Shown here one piece after another: positions 1-6,624 of a stretch of DNA of 11,812 nt. Position 1 is the first letter of the stretch. The number at the start of each line of letters is the position of its first letter. This DNA comes from Ruminococcaceae bacterium UBA945. GTDB lineage: Bacteria > Bacillota > Clostridia > Oscillospirales > Acutalibacteraceae. Below the pieces are notes generated by a model that saw only the letters and a program-made list of their open reading frames with translations, was not told the DNA's origin and made no database searches. Where the stretch lies: positions 565 to 12,376 of the forward strand of contig DBCZ01000023.1 in NCBI GenBank assembly GCA_002293315.1. Direction: 5' to 3'. The position numbers and the translations under genes are program-made.

Positions 1-2
1 TT

Positions 3-842
3 ATCACCATCGTGAGCGGCGGGGCAGCTGTCATCGCCAACGTGCTGGGCTTTGTCACCACGCCCATGCAAAAGGTGAGCGCCACCGCCACGGATAACGT
101 TATGGAGTTCCTCGATCTCGATTCTCTCACGAAAGAAGAGCTTGAGCAGCTGATTGACGAGCTCTCAAAGGAGAACAGAGAGCAAAGAGCACAGCTTGTG
201 GATTATTATGACAAAATAAAGGAAAATGAGCAGCTTAAGGAGCAGCTGAAGGTCACGGAGGAAGAGCCGGAGCTCAGCTATGTCGGCGCCTCGGTAACTC
301 TGCGAGACCCGAACGACCCCTTCTACGGCTTCTATATAGATAAGGGCTCTCTCGCGGGCGTGACGGTTGACGCACCGGTTATCACAGAAGACGGGCTCGT
401 CGGCATCGTCAAAGAGGTCTATGCGACCACCAGCATAGTGCGCACGCTATTTTCAGAAGAGGTAAAGGTATCGGCCTCGTCCAAAGAATTTGATGAAGCC
501 GGCGTGATTGCCAGCAATATCCTAATGGCCAGCAACGGCACATTGCAGATGAATTTCCTCCCGACGGATACCAAAATGACCGCCGGAACGATAATCACGA
601 CCTCCGGCGCAGGCGGAACCTTCCCGGCGAACCTTGTTATAGGCTATGTGGAATCCATCGAATCGGCGGAGCAGAATGTCACGAAAACCGCGATTATCAA
701 GCCTTATGCCGATATTAAAAACGTCAAGGACGTGCTCGTTATCATAGGCTTCCCCGGCAAGGGAGAGGCCGTCCCCGAAGCGGATTATGATGGAGACCCG
801 ACGCCTCAGGAAGACGGCGAGCAGCTGGAGGGCGAAGAATGA
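3..842 (+). CDS. mreC: MreC, rod shape-determining protein (5' end outside window)
   Basis: MreC is a bitopic inner-membrane protein that links the MreB cytoskeleton to the elongation peptidoglycan synthases. The reading frame is open to the window edge. The GTG at 12 has no ribosome binding site before it, and the residues around it look like the end of the N-terminal membrane anchor, so the true start lies upstream. Counting from that GTG, residues about 30-85 are a charged Leu/Glu/Lys-rich stretch typical of the MreC coiled coil. Residues about 90-245 form the double beta-barrel domain, with recognisable GLVGIV and ASNGTLQMNFLP segments. The C-terminus is an acidic, low-complexity tail rich in Glu, Asp and Pro. 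The TGA stop overlaps the mreD start as ATGA, indicating translational coupling. Identification rests on the domain pattern plus the mreD-mrdA context. Confidence 0.9.
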   Translation: MTIVSGGAAVIANVLGFVTTPMQKVSATATDNVMEFLDLDSLTKEELEQLIDELSKENREQRAQLVDYYDKIKENEQLKEQLKVTEEEPELSYVGASVTLRDPNDPFYGFYIDKGSLAGVTVDAPVITEDGLVGIVKEVYATTSIVRTLFSEEVKVSASSKEFDEAGVIASNILMASNGTLQMNFLPTDTKMTAGTIITTSGAGGTFPANLVIGYVESIESAEQNVTKTAIIKPYADIKNVKDVLVIIGFPGKGEAVPEADYDGDPTPQEDGEQLEGEE

Positions 843-1360
843 GTTGGCGAGGCAGCAGGCTTTTGAGATACCTACTATATTCGTTTGAGCTGCTGGTGCT
901 GTTCATTCTTCAGGGCACGCCGGGGCTTTTCCCCGAGATTTTGGGCGCGCGGCCGGTCCTGCTTTGCTCGGCGGCCATTTCCATTGCGATGTTTGAGCCG
1001 AATATCCCGGCCATCGGCTTCGCGGCGGCGGCAGGCTTGTTTCTTGATTTCACCTCGGGTAATGTGCTGGGCGTATATGCGCTTATGCTGGTTATAATCT
1101 GCTATGTCGTCAGCACGCTGTCACACACTGTTTTGCAGGTGAATTTGCCCACGGCGATGATTATGGCGGTTCTCGGCACGACGATAGTCATCTTTCTCGG
1201 CTGGCTGTTCCAGTTTGTGCTTCCGGGGTACTCTCATCCCGGCTTTGCGCTCACGAATGTATACATACCGAAGTTTTTCTACTCTCTTCTGATGTTCCCG
1301 TTGATTTTCCTGACCACGAACCTCATCTCAACCTTCATCAGAACGCCTGAAAGAGTGTAG
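839..1360 (+). CDS. mreD: MreD, rod shape-determining membrane protein
   Basis: MreD is a small polytopic membrane subunit of the elongasome, encoded between mreC and the PBP2 gene in most Firmicutes. This product has 173 residues, the usual size. It is very hydrophobic, with about five or six membrane segments. The family-typical core is near residues 55-90, where a glycine/alanine-rich helix is followed by LFLDFTSGNVLGVYAL, matching the usual MreD pattern of an acidic residue, Ser-Gly and a Gly-x-Tyr-Ala-Leu motif. The start is fixed by the ATGA overlap with mreC. A 42-base gap with a good AAGGAGG site leads to mrdA. Sequence conservation in MreD is low, so the call relies on both the core motif and synteny. 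Confidence 0.9.
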   Translation: MSWRGSRLLRYLLYSFELLVLFILQGTPGLFPEILGARPVLLCSAAISIAMFEPNIPAIGFAAAAGLFLDFTSGNVLGVYALMLVIICYVVSTLSHTVLQVNLPTAMIMAVLGTTIVIFLGWLFQFVLPGYSHPGFALTNVYIPKFFYSLLMFPLIFLTTNLISTFIRTPERV

Positions 1361-1402
1361 GGCAGTTGAGAGTAAATAATTGAGAGATAAGGAGGCGGAG
1401 AT

Positions 1403-3634
1403 ATGGCTGAAAAAAAGAGCGGCATAGGCAGGCTGATTTTCTGCCTTGTTTTGATGGCAGTTATTTTCCTGCTGTTTATAGCGCGCCTCTTTCAGTGGCA
1501 GATACTTGAGGGGGAGGAATTCGCGGAGATTTCGCGAAATTCATCAACCTCCTTCATTAAGCTGGAGGCCACAAGGGGAGAGATTGTTGACAGAAACGGT
1601 GTTGTGCTGGCGGGCAATGTCATGGGCTACAGCGTGAAGCTCAACCGTCTTTTGATGGATAATGAGAACCCGAACTCAACAATTTTGAAGGTCATAAACC
1701 TGTTGGAGCTGCGCGGCGAAGAATGGAAGGACAGGCTGCCCATTCTCATTGACGAAAGCGGCGCCTACTATTTCAACGAAGGAGAGGAAGAAGAAATCGC
1801 TTATCTCAAGAGCGATGAAATGCTGGGCCTGCAGGAGTATGCCACGGCAGAGCATTGCATGAGCGCCCTGATAAAACGATATGACGCCACCGGGTATTCC
1901 ACCAAGGACACACGCGATTTGCTTTCGGTGCGATATTCGATGCACAGAGCGGGCTTCGGGCGCACCACGCCCTACACGATTGCCGACAATCTCTCCGCGG
2001 AGACGATAGGCATATTAAATGAAATGGAAAGCGGGATGTCCGGCATTGAGACCGGCATTTCTCACACGAGATATTACGGAGAAGACGGCACGATTGCCCC
2101 GCACACCGTCGGCACGGCGGGGGCGATCACCGCGGAACAGTATGAGGCGGAAAAAGAGAATGACAATCTCTATTCCTCCGAGAATGTTTCGGGGTATACC
2201 ATGACAGACACCCATGGCCGCGGCGGAATCGAAGAGGCCTATGAAGAGGCGCTCCGGGGTGAGAGCGGCAAGCAGACTATCATAACGGATACAGACGGGC
2301 GGATCGTGAACATGAACACCACGCTTGTGCCTGAGGCGGGCAACACCGTTGTGCTCACGATGGACTCGGAGATTCAGAAGATTACGAACGCCTCACTTGA
2401 GAAGAACGTTATCGAAAACACAGAATCTGAGGATGCCAAGGTGGGCAGCGCCGTGATGCTTGACGTCAGGGACTTCGGTGTGCTTGCCAGCGCAAACTAC
2501 CCGAGCTATGATTTGAATAGATACGTTGAAGACGATGAATATCTGCAAAGTCTGAGCGAGGATGAAAATAACCCGCTTTTCAATTATGCGCTGTCCGGCA
2601 CATATCCGCCGGGCTCCTCTTTCAAGCCGCTTGTTGCGATAGCGAGCCTTAAGGAGAATATCCTGAGCACAGATGAAACGGTTTACTGCGACGGAGTTTA
2701 TCACTACTACGAGAGTGTCGATTTCATGCCCACCTGCCTTGATCATCACGGCACGGTGAATATGTATAGCGCGGTTACGCATTCCTGCAACATATATTTT
2801 TATGACGCCGGGCGCAGGCTTGGGATAAACAGAATGGCGCCGTACGCCGAGTATTTCGGCCTCGGCACATATACGGGCGTAGAGTTGCCGGAGCAGCGCG
2901 GAAGAATGTCAAACCCGAGGGAATATGAGGAAATCCGCGGTGAGCCGTGGGTGGAGGGCAACACCGTTACTGCCGCCATAGGGCAGCTTGACGACAGCTT
3001 CACTACGATTCAGCTTGCCACGTATGCCGCCACAATCGCAAACGGCGGGAAGCGCCTCAGGACACATTTCATGAAGGAGATCCGCGATTATGACCAGGAG
3101 AATCTGGTGGAGGCATACCAGCCGACAGAGATGATGGACGCGGACATAGACCCGTGGATTATAGATTACCTCAAGGACGCGATGCACAATGTGGCACAGA
3201 ATGGCACGGGCAGACATGTGTTCCAGGATTATGAGATTGACATCTGCGCCAAGACGGGTACGGCGGAATCCGGCATACCAAATAAGCCGGATCACCTGAC
3301 GTTCATCGCCTTCGCGCCGAGGGAGAACCCAGAGGTTGCGGTGGCAGTCATCATGGAATACGGCCAGAAAAGCGGGCTGTATGCCATGAACGTAGCAAAG
3401 GATATGCTCGACGCCTACTTCAAGATTGAAAGAGACGAAGACGGAAACAAGATTGATTCCGCGGCTTCAGAGGAAGGCAGCCCCAGCCCGTCGCCGTCAC
3501 CGTCTGCAAAACCGCACGCAAACGGCCCGGACGCGGACATCGGCGCATTCTATGACCCTGACAAAGACGCCCCGACGCCGGCTCCATCTGATGAGAGTGA
3601 GACTTCATCGGAAGACGGCGATGATGTCGGATAA
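1403..3634 (+). CDS. mrdA: Penicillin-binding protein 2, class B transpeptidase of the elongasome
   Basis: This is a monofunctional D,D-transpeptidase that cross-links peptidoglycan during cell elongation and is a target of beta-lactams. A short cytoplasmic N-terminus is followed by one membrane anchor (residues about 9-30). The N-terminal pedestal begins with the class B signature TRGEIVDRNG (about 57-66) and carries long insertions. The transpeptidase domain has all three catalytic motifs: S405-S-F-K408 within PPGSSFKP, S461-C-N463, and K617-T-G619. After about residue 675 comes a disordered Ser/Pro tail (repeated SP, then acidic Asp/Glu/Ser), which makes the protein longer (743 residues) than the roughly 630 of E. 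coli PBP2. AAGGAGG at about 1389-1395 sets the start. It follows mreD, as in typical mre operons. A SpoVD-like or divisome role is less likely because no PASTA domains follow. Confidence 0.93.
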   Translation: MAEKKSGIGRLIFCLVLMAVIFLLFIARLFQWQILEGEEFAEISRNSSTSFIKLEATRGEIVDRNGVVLAGNVMGYSVKLNRLLMDNENPNSTILKVINLLELRGEEWKDRLPILIDESGAYYFNEGEEEEIAYLKSDEMLGLQEYATAEHCMSALIKRYDATGYSTKDTRDLLSVRYSMHRAGFGRTTPYTIADNLSAETIGILNEMESGMSGIETGISHTRYYGEDGTIAPHTVGTAGAITAEQYEAEKENDNLYSSENVSGYTMTDTHGRGGIEEAYEEALRGESGKQTIITDTDGRIVNMNTTLVPEAGNTVVLTMDSEIQKITNASLEKNVIENTESEDAKVGSAVMLDVRDFGVLASANYPSYDLNRYVEDDEYLQSLSEDENNPLFNYALSGTYPPGSSFKPLVAIASLKENILSTDETVYCDGVYHYYESVDFMPTCLDHHGTVNMYSAVTHSCNIYFYDAGRRLGINRMAPYAEYFGLGTYTGVELPEQRGRMSNPREYEEIRGEPWVEGNTVTAAIGQLDDSFTTIQLATYAATIANGGKRLRTHFMKEIRDYDQENLVEAYQPTEMMDADIDPWIIDYLKDAMHNVAQNGTGRHVFQDYEIDICAKTGTAESGIPNKPDHLTFIAFAPRENPEVAVAVIMEYGQKSGLYAMNVAKDMLDAYFKIERDEDGNKIDSAASEEGSPSPSPSPSAKPHANGPDADIGAFYDPDKDAPTPAPSDESETSSEDGDDVG

Positions 3635-3671
3635 TCCGCAATTAGAGCATTTGTGGAGAAGAAGAGAGATA

Positions 3672-3717
3672 ATTTATGCAGGATAAATAAAAATTCGCAT
3701 AAATAGCATTTTGTTTT
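3672..3717 (+). terminator. Possible weak AU-rich terminator after mrdA
   Basis: An 8-bp inverted repeat, ATTTATGC at 3672-3679 and GCATAAAT at 3697-3704, has a 17-base loop and is followed by a T-rich stretch (TTTTGTTTT, 3709-3717). The stem is AU-rich with a large loop, so termination would be inefficient at best. The T-tract runs into the -35 box of the next promoter. Confidence 0.3.
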
Positions 3718-3744
3718 GACAGAAATTGTGTATTATGCTAGAAT
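3716..3744 (+). promoter_or_regulatory. Near-consensus sigma-A promoter for minD-mgsA
   Basis: TTGACA at 3716-3721 and TAGAAT at 3739-3744 are separated by 17 bases. A TG at 3736-3737 adds an extended -10. Transcription should start near 3751, only about 10 bases before the minD ATG at 3761. This makes minD-mgsA at least partly independent of the mre genes upstream. Confidence 0.8.
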
Positions 3745-3760
3745 TATATGAGGTAGCGAA

Positions 3761-4498
3761 ATGGGCGTTTCAACTGTTATTGCGTCAGGAAAAGGCGGCG
3801 TGGGGAAATCAACGATTGCCGTCGGAATAGGCAGGGCGCTTGCCGCGAAATCGAGGCGGGTGCTGCTTGTTGATTGTGACGCCGGCTTGAGAAGCCTCGA
3901 CCGCATGATGGGCGTTGAGGAAGAGCTTGTCTTCGATATTTCAGACGTAATCAACGGCAGGTGTGCGCCGATTGAGGCCATTTATTCCTGCCGCGGCACA
4001 GAGGGGCTTTATCTTCTGCCGGCACCGTCTTCTGTCAGAGAGACTGTCAAGCCGGGTGTGATGAAGAAGCTGATGCCGGTGCTTTCGAGATATTTCGACC
4101 ATATCATTCTGGATTCGCCTGCGGGTATAGGCACGGGTTTTCGCGCGGCTATTGCGGCCGCTAACCGTGCGCTTATCGTCTGCACACCTGACCCTGTCTG
4201 CGTGCGGAGCGCGACGGCGGTGAGAAAGCTCATTGAGGAGAGGGAAGTGTCTGACATCGGGCTTGTCATCAACCGCTTCAACGGCGAATTCTTTGATGAA
4301 ACCGGAGTTTTTGATGATTTAGACGCAGTTATCGATGAGACGGGCATCAAGCTCATGGGCGTCGTGCCTGAAGATTTTTCCTATGCTGCCGCTTTCCTGA
4401 AGGGCGACAGCGCAAAGCCGGATTCACGCGGCATGATGGCAGCGGAGAGAATAGCCTCACGCCTGGAAGGAACAATGATTCCGATAGAAATGGATTGA
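3761..4498 (+). CDS. minD: MinD-like ParA/MinD-family ATPase
   Basis: This is a P-loop ATPase of the MinD/ParA (deviant Walker A) family. MinD normally dimerises on the membrane with ATP and positions the division site through MinC. The deviant Walker A motif GKGGVGKST spans residues 10-18, with signature lysine K11. A switch-like region VDCDAGLRSLDRMMG (about 37-51) closely resembles the MinD pattern. Walker B is IILDSPAGIG, with D118. The LVINRFN segment (about 168-174) is the usual nucleotide-base contact region. The product is 245 residues, shorter than the usual 260-270, and ends without the basic amphipathic helix that anchors MinD. A GAGGT site at 3750-3754 precedes the ATG. The position between mrdA and mgsA supports minD, but minC and minE are absent here. 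A FlhG-like or diverged MinD function remains possible. Confidence 0.78.
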   Translation: MGVSTVIASGKGGVGKSTIAVGIGRALAAKSRRVLLVDCDAGLRSLDRMMGVEEELVFDISDVINGRCAPIEAIYSCRGTEGLYLLPAPSSVRETVKPGVMKKLMPVLSRYFDHIILDSPAGIGTGFRAAIAAANRALIVCTPDPVCVRSATAVRKLIEEREVSDIGLVINRFNGEFFDETGVFDDLDAVIDETGIKLMGVVPEDFSYAAAFLKGDSAKPDSRGMMAAERIASRLEGTMIPIEMD

Positions 4499-4517
4499 CA
4501 TGACATAGGGGGTATTT

Positions 4518-4916
4518 ATGAACATCGCACTCACGGCCCATAATTCAAAGAAGGAGCTGATGAATCAGTTCTGCATAGCTTATTGCGGCATTCTCAGCCG
4601 CCACTCTCTCTGTGCCACCGGCACAACCGGAAAGCAGGTTGCCGAGACGACGGGGCTTCATATCCAGCGCTTTTTGAGCGGCTCTCAGGGCGGCGACCAG
4701 CAAATTGCCGCGAGGATTGCATATAATGAGATAGATTTGCTGCTTTTTTTCCGTGACCCTTTGAACCCGAAGCCCTCTGAACCGGACGCCATGAATCTCC
4801 TGCGGCTCTGTGACATGCACAATATCCCGTTCGCGACGAATATCGCCACGGCGGAGGTGCTGATACACGGCCTTGAGCGCGGCGACCTCGACTGGCGCGA
4901 GATAGTGAGGGCGTAA
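4518..4916 (+). CDS. mgsA: Methylglyoxal synthase
   Basis: This enzyme converts dihydroxyacetone phosphate to methylglyoxal and phosphate, a bypass that releases phosphate when sugar phosphates accumulate. The 132-residue length matches the family. Visible motifs are H8 and K12 in the N-terminal ALTAHNSKK segment, the phosphate-binding TGTTG (34-38), SGSQGGDQQIAARI (54-67) containing the proposed catalytic aspartate D60 (E. coli Asp71), and D90 (E. coli Asp101). The residue matching E. coli His98 is serine (S87, codon TCT at 4776-4778) within KPSEPD, where well-studied enzymes have HDPD or HEPD. AGGGGG lies a few bases before the ATG. The 19-base gap from minD suggests co-transcription. The family is clear; activity could be altered by the His-to-Ser change. 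Confidence 0.93.
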   Translation: MNIALTAHNSKKELMNQFCIAYCGILSRHSLCATGTTGKQVAETTGLHIQRFLSGSQGGDQQIAARIAYNEIDLLLFFRDPLNPKPSEPDAMNLLRLCDMHNIPFATNIATAEVLIHGLERGDLDWREIVRA

Positions 4917-4934
4917 GCATTAAGGCGAGCTTCT

Positions 4935-4972
4935 GAGTGCCATGGAGGGGCATATCGTTCAACACGATACTC
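4935..4972 (+). ncRNA. Possible structured 3' UTR element (three-way junction)
   Basis: The bases between mgsA and its terminator can fold as a small junction. GAGT at 4935-4938 pairs with ACTC at 4969-4972. Inside it are GCC (4939-4941) with GGC (4949-4951), and ATCGT (4954-4958) with ACGAT (4964-4968). I do not recognise it as a known riboswitch or RNA family. The short outer stems could be chance; the ATCGT hairpin is the best part. A 19-codon ORF (4942-5001) overlaps it. Confidence 0.3.
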
Positions 4973-5001
4973 TGACCTATTGGTATCCCACGGTGAACTG
5001 A
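4942..5001 (+). CDS. Possible 19-residue small ORF between mgsA and its terminator
   Basis: An ATG at 4942 opens a 19-codon frame ending in TGA at 4999-5001, with predicted product MEGHIVQHDTLTYWYPTVN. Only a weak purine-rich AAGGCGAG lies upstream, at 4922-4929. The peptide has no signal or membrane segment and resembles nothing I recognise. It lies within the mgsA transcript just before the terminator, so it would be transcribed. An ORF this short is easily expected by chance, and the same bases can fold as RNA. Treat it as a candidate only. Confidence 0.18.
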   Translation: MEGHIVQHDTLTYWYPTVN

Positions 5002-5028
5002 TGAAATGTAAATTTAAGGAAAAGTTGG

Positions 5029-5060
5029 GCCCGCGTTATTTCGCGGGCTTTTTGTTTTTT
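5029..5060 (+). terminator. Intrinsic terminator of the minD-mgsA unit
   Basis: GCCCGCG (5029-5035) and CGCGGGC (5042-5048) form a 7-bp GC-only stem around a 6-base loop. It is followed by TTTTTGTTTTTT (5049-5060), a textbook rho-independent terminator. It insulates the upstream cluster from the MerR operon promoter that begins 29 bases later. Confidence 0.93.
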
Positions 5061-5088
5061 ACAAATTCCTTAAGAATAAAAATATGTC

Positions 5089-5119
5089 TTGCTCATGACG
5101 TTACGTCACATATTATAAT
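5089..5119 (+). promoter_or_regulatory. MerR-type promoter with 19-bp spacer and internal operator dyad
   Basis: The -35 TTGCTC (5089-5094) and a perfect -10 TATAAT (5114-5119) are 19 bases apart, the stretched spacing that MerR-family activators untwist. A perfect 13-base dyad, TGACGTTACGTCA (5096-5108), lies inside the spacer and is the likely MerR binding site. Transcription would start near 5126, in front of the MerR gene itself. This points to autoregulation and ligand-induced expression of the whole regulator-ABC operon. Confidence 0.85.
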
Positions 5120-5140
5120 GAAGGCAGAAAGGGTGATAAG

Positions 5141-5929
5141 ATGAATAAAGAAAAGGTATACATGACAGTGGGCGAGCTCGCGAAGAGAATGAACACAACC
5201 GTGAGAACGCTGCAATACTACGACAAGGAAGGCTTGCTTTCTCCGTCCGCCGAAAGTGAGGGCGGGCGCAGGCTTTATACAGATAGGGATATTGTGGCGC
5301 TTCATCAGATACAATCCCTGAAATATCTGGGATTTTCGCTAACTGACATAAAAACCCGCCTCGTCTCTCTGGAAACGCCGGAGCAGGTGGCAGAGGTGCT
5401 TTCCGAACAGGCGGAGCTCATAAAAGAAAAGATAACCTCACTTTCTGAGGTTCTCGGGGCAGTGGAAAAGCTGCGCGATGAGACAAGGAAAATGCGCGAG
5501 GTGGACTTCAAGAAATATGCCGATATCGTCGTGAACCTTCAGTTGAACAATGAGTTTTACTGGCTAATCAAGCACTTTGATGATAAAATGCTTGACCACC
5601 TGCGCGGCAGATTCACAATGGAAAAAGGCAAGAACATATTGAGCACGCTGGACCGCTTGTGTGATAAAGCCATACTGCTCAATGAAAAGAAAGAGCCGCC
5701 TGAGAGCACACAGGGGCAGGAGCTCGCAAAAGAGTGGTGGGATATGGTCAACGATTTCACGGGCGGCGATATGAGCCTGCTGCCAGGGCTGATGAAATTT
5801 GCTGAAGATAAAGGTGAGTGGGGAGATAAATTGCAGTCAAGATTCGGAATAATAGAGGGATATATAGCAGAGGCGCTCGGGGCGTATTTTACAAAACTCG
5901 GGTATAATCCATTGGAGGGAAAGCAATGA
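5141..5929 (+). CDS. MerR-family regulator with TipAS-like ligand-binding domain
   Basis: This is a transcriptional activator of the MerR family. Residues 8-25 (MTVGELAKRMNTTVRTLQ) form the helix-turn-helix. The wing includes the family-typical YYDKEGLL and GGRRLYTDRD (to about 50), and QSLKYLGFSLTDIK follows. Residues about 76-120 form the dimerising coiled coil. The C-terminal half (about 135-255) resembles the TipAS antibiotic-recognition domain, best seen in GQELAKEWWDMVNDFTGGD (192-210). TipA-type proteins bind thiopeptides or other multidrug ligands and switch on their own operon. An AAAGGG-type site precedes the ATG. The TGA overlaps the next ATG (ATGA), coupling it to the ABC genes. 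The cognate ligand cannot be told from sequence. Confidence 0.88.
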   Translation: MNKEKVYMTVGELAKRMNTTVRTLQYYDKEGLLSPSAESEGGRRLYTDRDIVALHQIQSLKYLGFSLTDIKTRLVSLETPEQVAEVLSEQAELIKEKITSLSEVLGAVEKLRDETRKMREVDFKKYADIVVNLQLNNEFYWLIKHFDDKMLDHLRGRFTMEKGKNILSTLDRLCDKAILLNEKKEPPESTQGQELAKEWWDMVNDFTGGDMSLLPGLMKFAEDKGEWGDKLQSRFGIIEGYIAEALGAYFTKLGYNPLEGKQ

Positions 5930-6624
5930 TAAGAATGCAGAATGTAGTTAAGAATTACGGTGCAAATACGGTTCTGTCTGACGTGACATTTGAAGCGCAT
6001 GAAAGGGAAATCTTCGGTCTGCTGGGGCCGTCCGGTGCGGGCAAGACGACGATTATCAATATCCTCACGAAGCAGATAGAAGCAGACGCAGGCGAACATG
6101 ACACAGGCGTGACGACCTTTGAAACAGGGCTTATGCTGGACGAAGACGGGCTTTACACCCGCCTGAATTGCCTGGATAATCTTTATATCTTCGCGGACAT
6201 TTACGGCATTCCAAAGGAGAAAGCCATGCAGGCGCTCAAAAAAGTGGGGCTTGAAGACGCCGCAAAGCGGCAGGTGCAGAAGCTTTCAAACGGTATGAGG
6301 CAGCGCCTTGCGCTTGCTCGGGCGATTCTGCATGAGCCGAGGGTCCTTTTCCTTGACGAACCCACAAGCGGGCTTGACCCCGCGACTGCAAGGGGAATCC
6401 ACAGGTTGATTGAAACGCTGAGAGAAAACGGCGCGACGATTTTCCTCACCACACACAATATGGAAGAGGCTGTGAAGCTCTGTGACAGCGTGGCGCTTCT
6501 CAATAAAGGCAAAATCGTGGAGCAGGGCGCGCCCGCTGAGATATGCGAGCGCTACGGCGCAATCAAAACAGTGCCGGATTTGGAAAGTGTATTTATCAAA
6601 TTGACGGGAGTGGAACTGGAATGA
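5926..6624 (+). CDS. ABC transporter ATP-binding subunit (drug/lantibiotic-export type)
   Basis: This is the cytoplasmic ATPase that powers the membrane subunit encoded next to it. At 232 residues it is a single nucleotide-binding domain. Walker A is GPSGAGKTT (34-42), the signature is LSNGM (120-124), Walker B is LFLDEP (141-146) with D144 and E145, the D-loop is SGLD (148-151), and the H-loop histidine is H177 in FLTTHN. The segment aligned with the Q-loop reads MLDEDGLY (70-77), so glutamine is replaced by acidic residues; as I recall, lantibiotic-type exporters also have an acidic residue (E-loop) there. It overlaps both neighbours by ATGA, so stoichiometric translation is likely. Export of a toxic compound sensed by the adjacent TipAS-type regulator is an inference from context. 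Confidence 0.92.
   Translation: MIRMQNVVKNYGANTVLSDVTFEAHEREIFGLLGPSGAGKTTIINILTKQIEADAGEHDTGVTTFETGLMLDEDGLYTRLNCLDNLYIFADIYGIPKEKAMQALKKVGLEDAAKRQVQKLSNGMRQRLALARAILHEPRVLFLDEPTSGLDPATARGIHRLIETLRENGATIFLTTHNMEEAVKLCDSVALLNKGKIVEQGAPAEICERYGAIKTVPDLESVFIKLTGVELE

Noticed and set aside
12..14. GTG at 12 as the real start of mreC
   Set aside because: No ribosome binding site precedes it, the frame is open to the window edge, and the protein would lack most of its membrane anchor.
2393..2782. Long antisense ORFs inside mrdA, minD, hisS and aspS
   Set aside because: Each is opposite a gene with clear catalytic motifs and has the composition of a codon shadow.
4922..5010. tRNA or tmRNA fragment after mgsA
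   Set aside because: There is no acceptor stem, T-loop (GTTCAAATC-like) or CCA-proximal pairing; the only good helix is a 5-6 bp hairpin.
6543..6620. Upstream in-frame extension of the ABC permease (26 more residues)
   Set aside because: It lies wholly inside the ATPase gene, is not hydrophobic, and the ATGA overlap at 6621 matches the coupling seen between the other genes of this operon.
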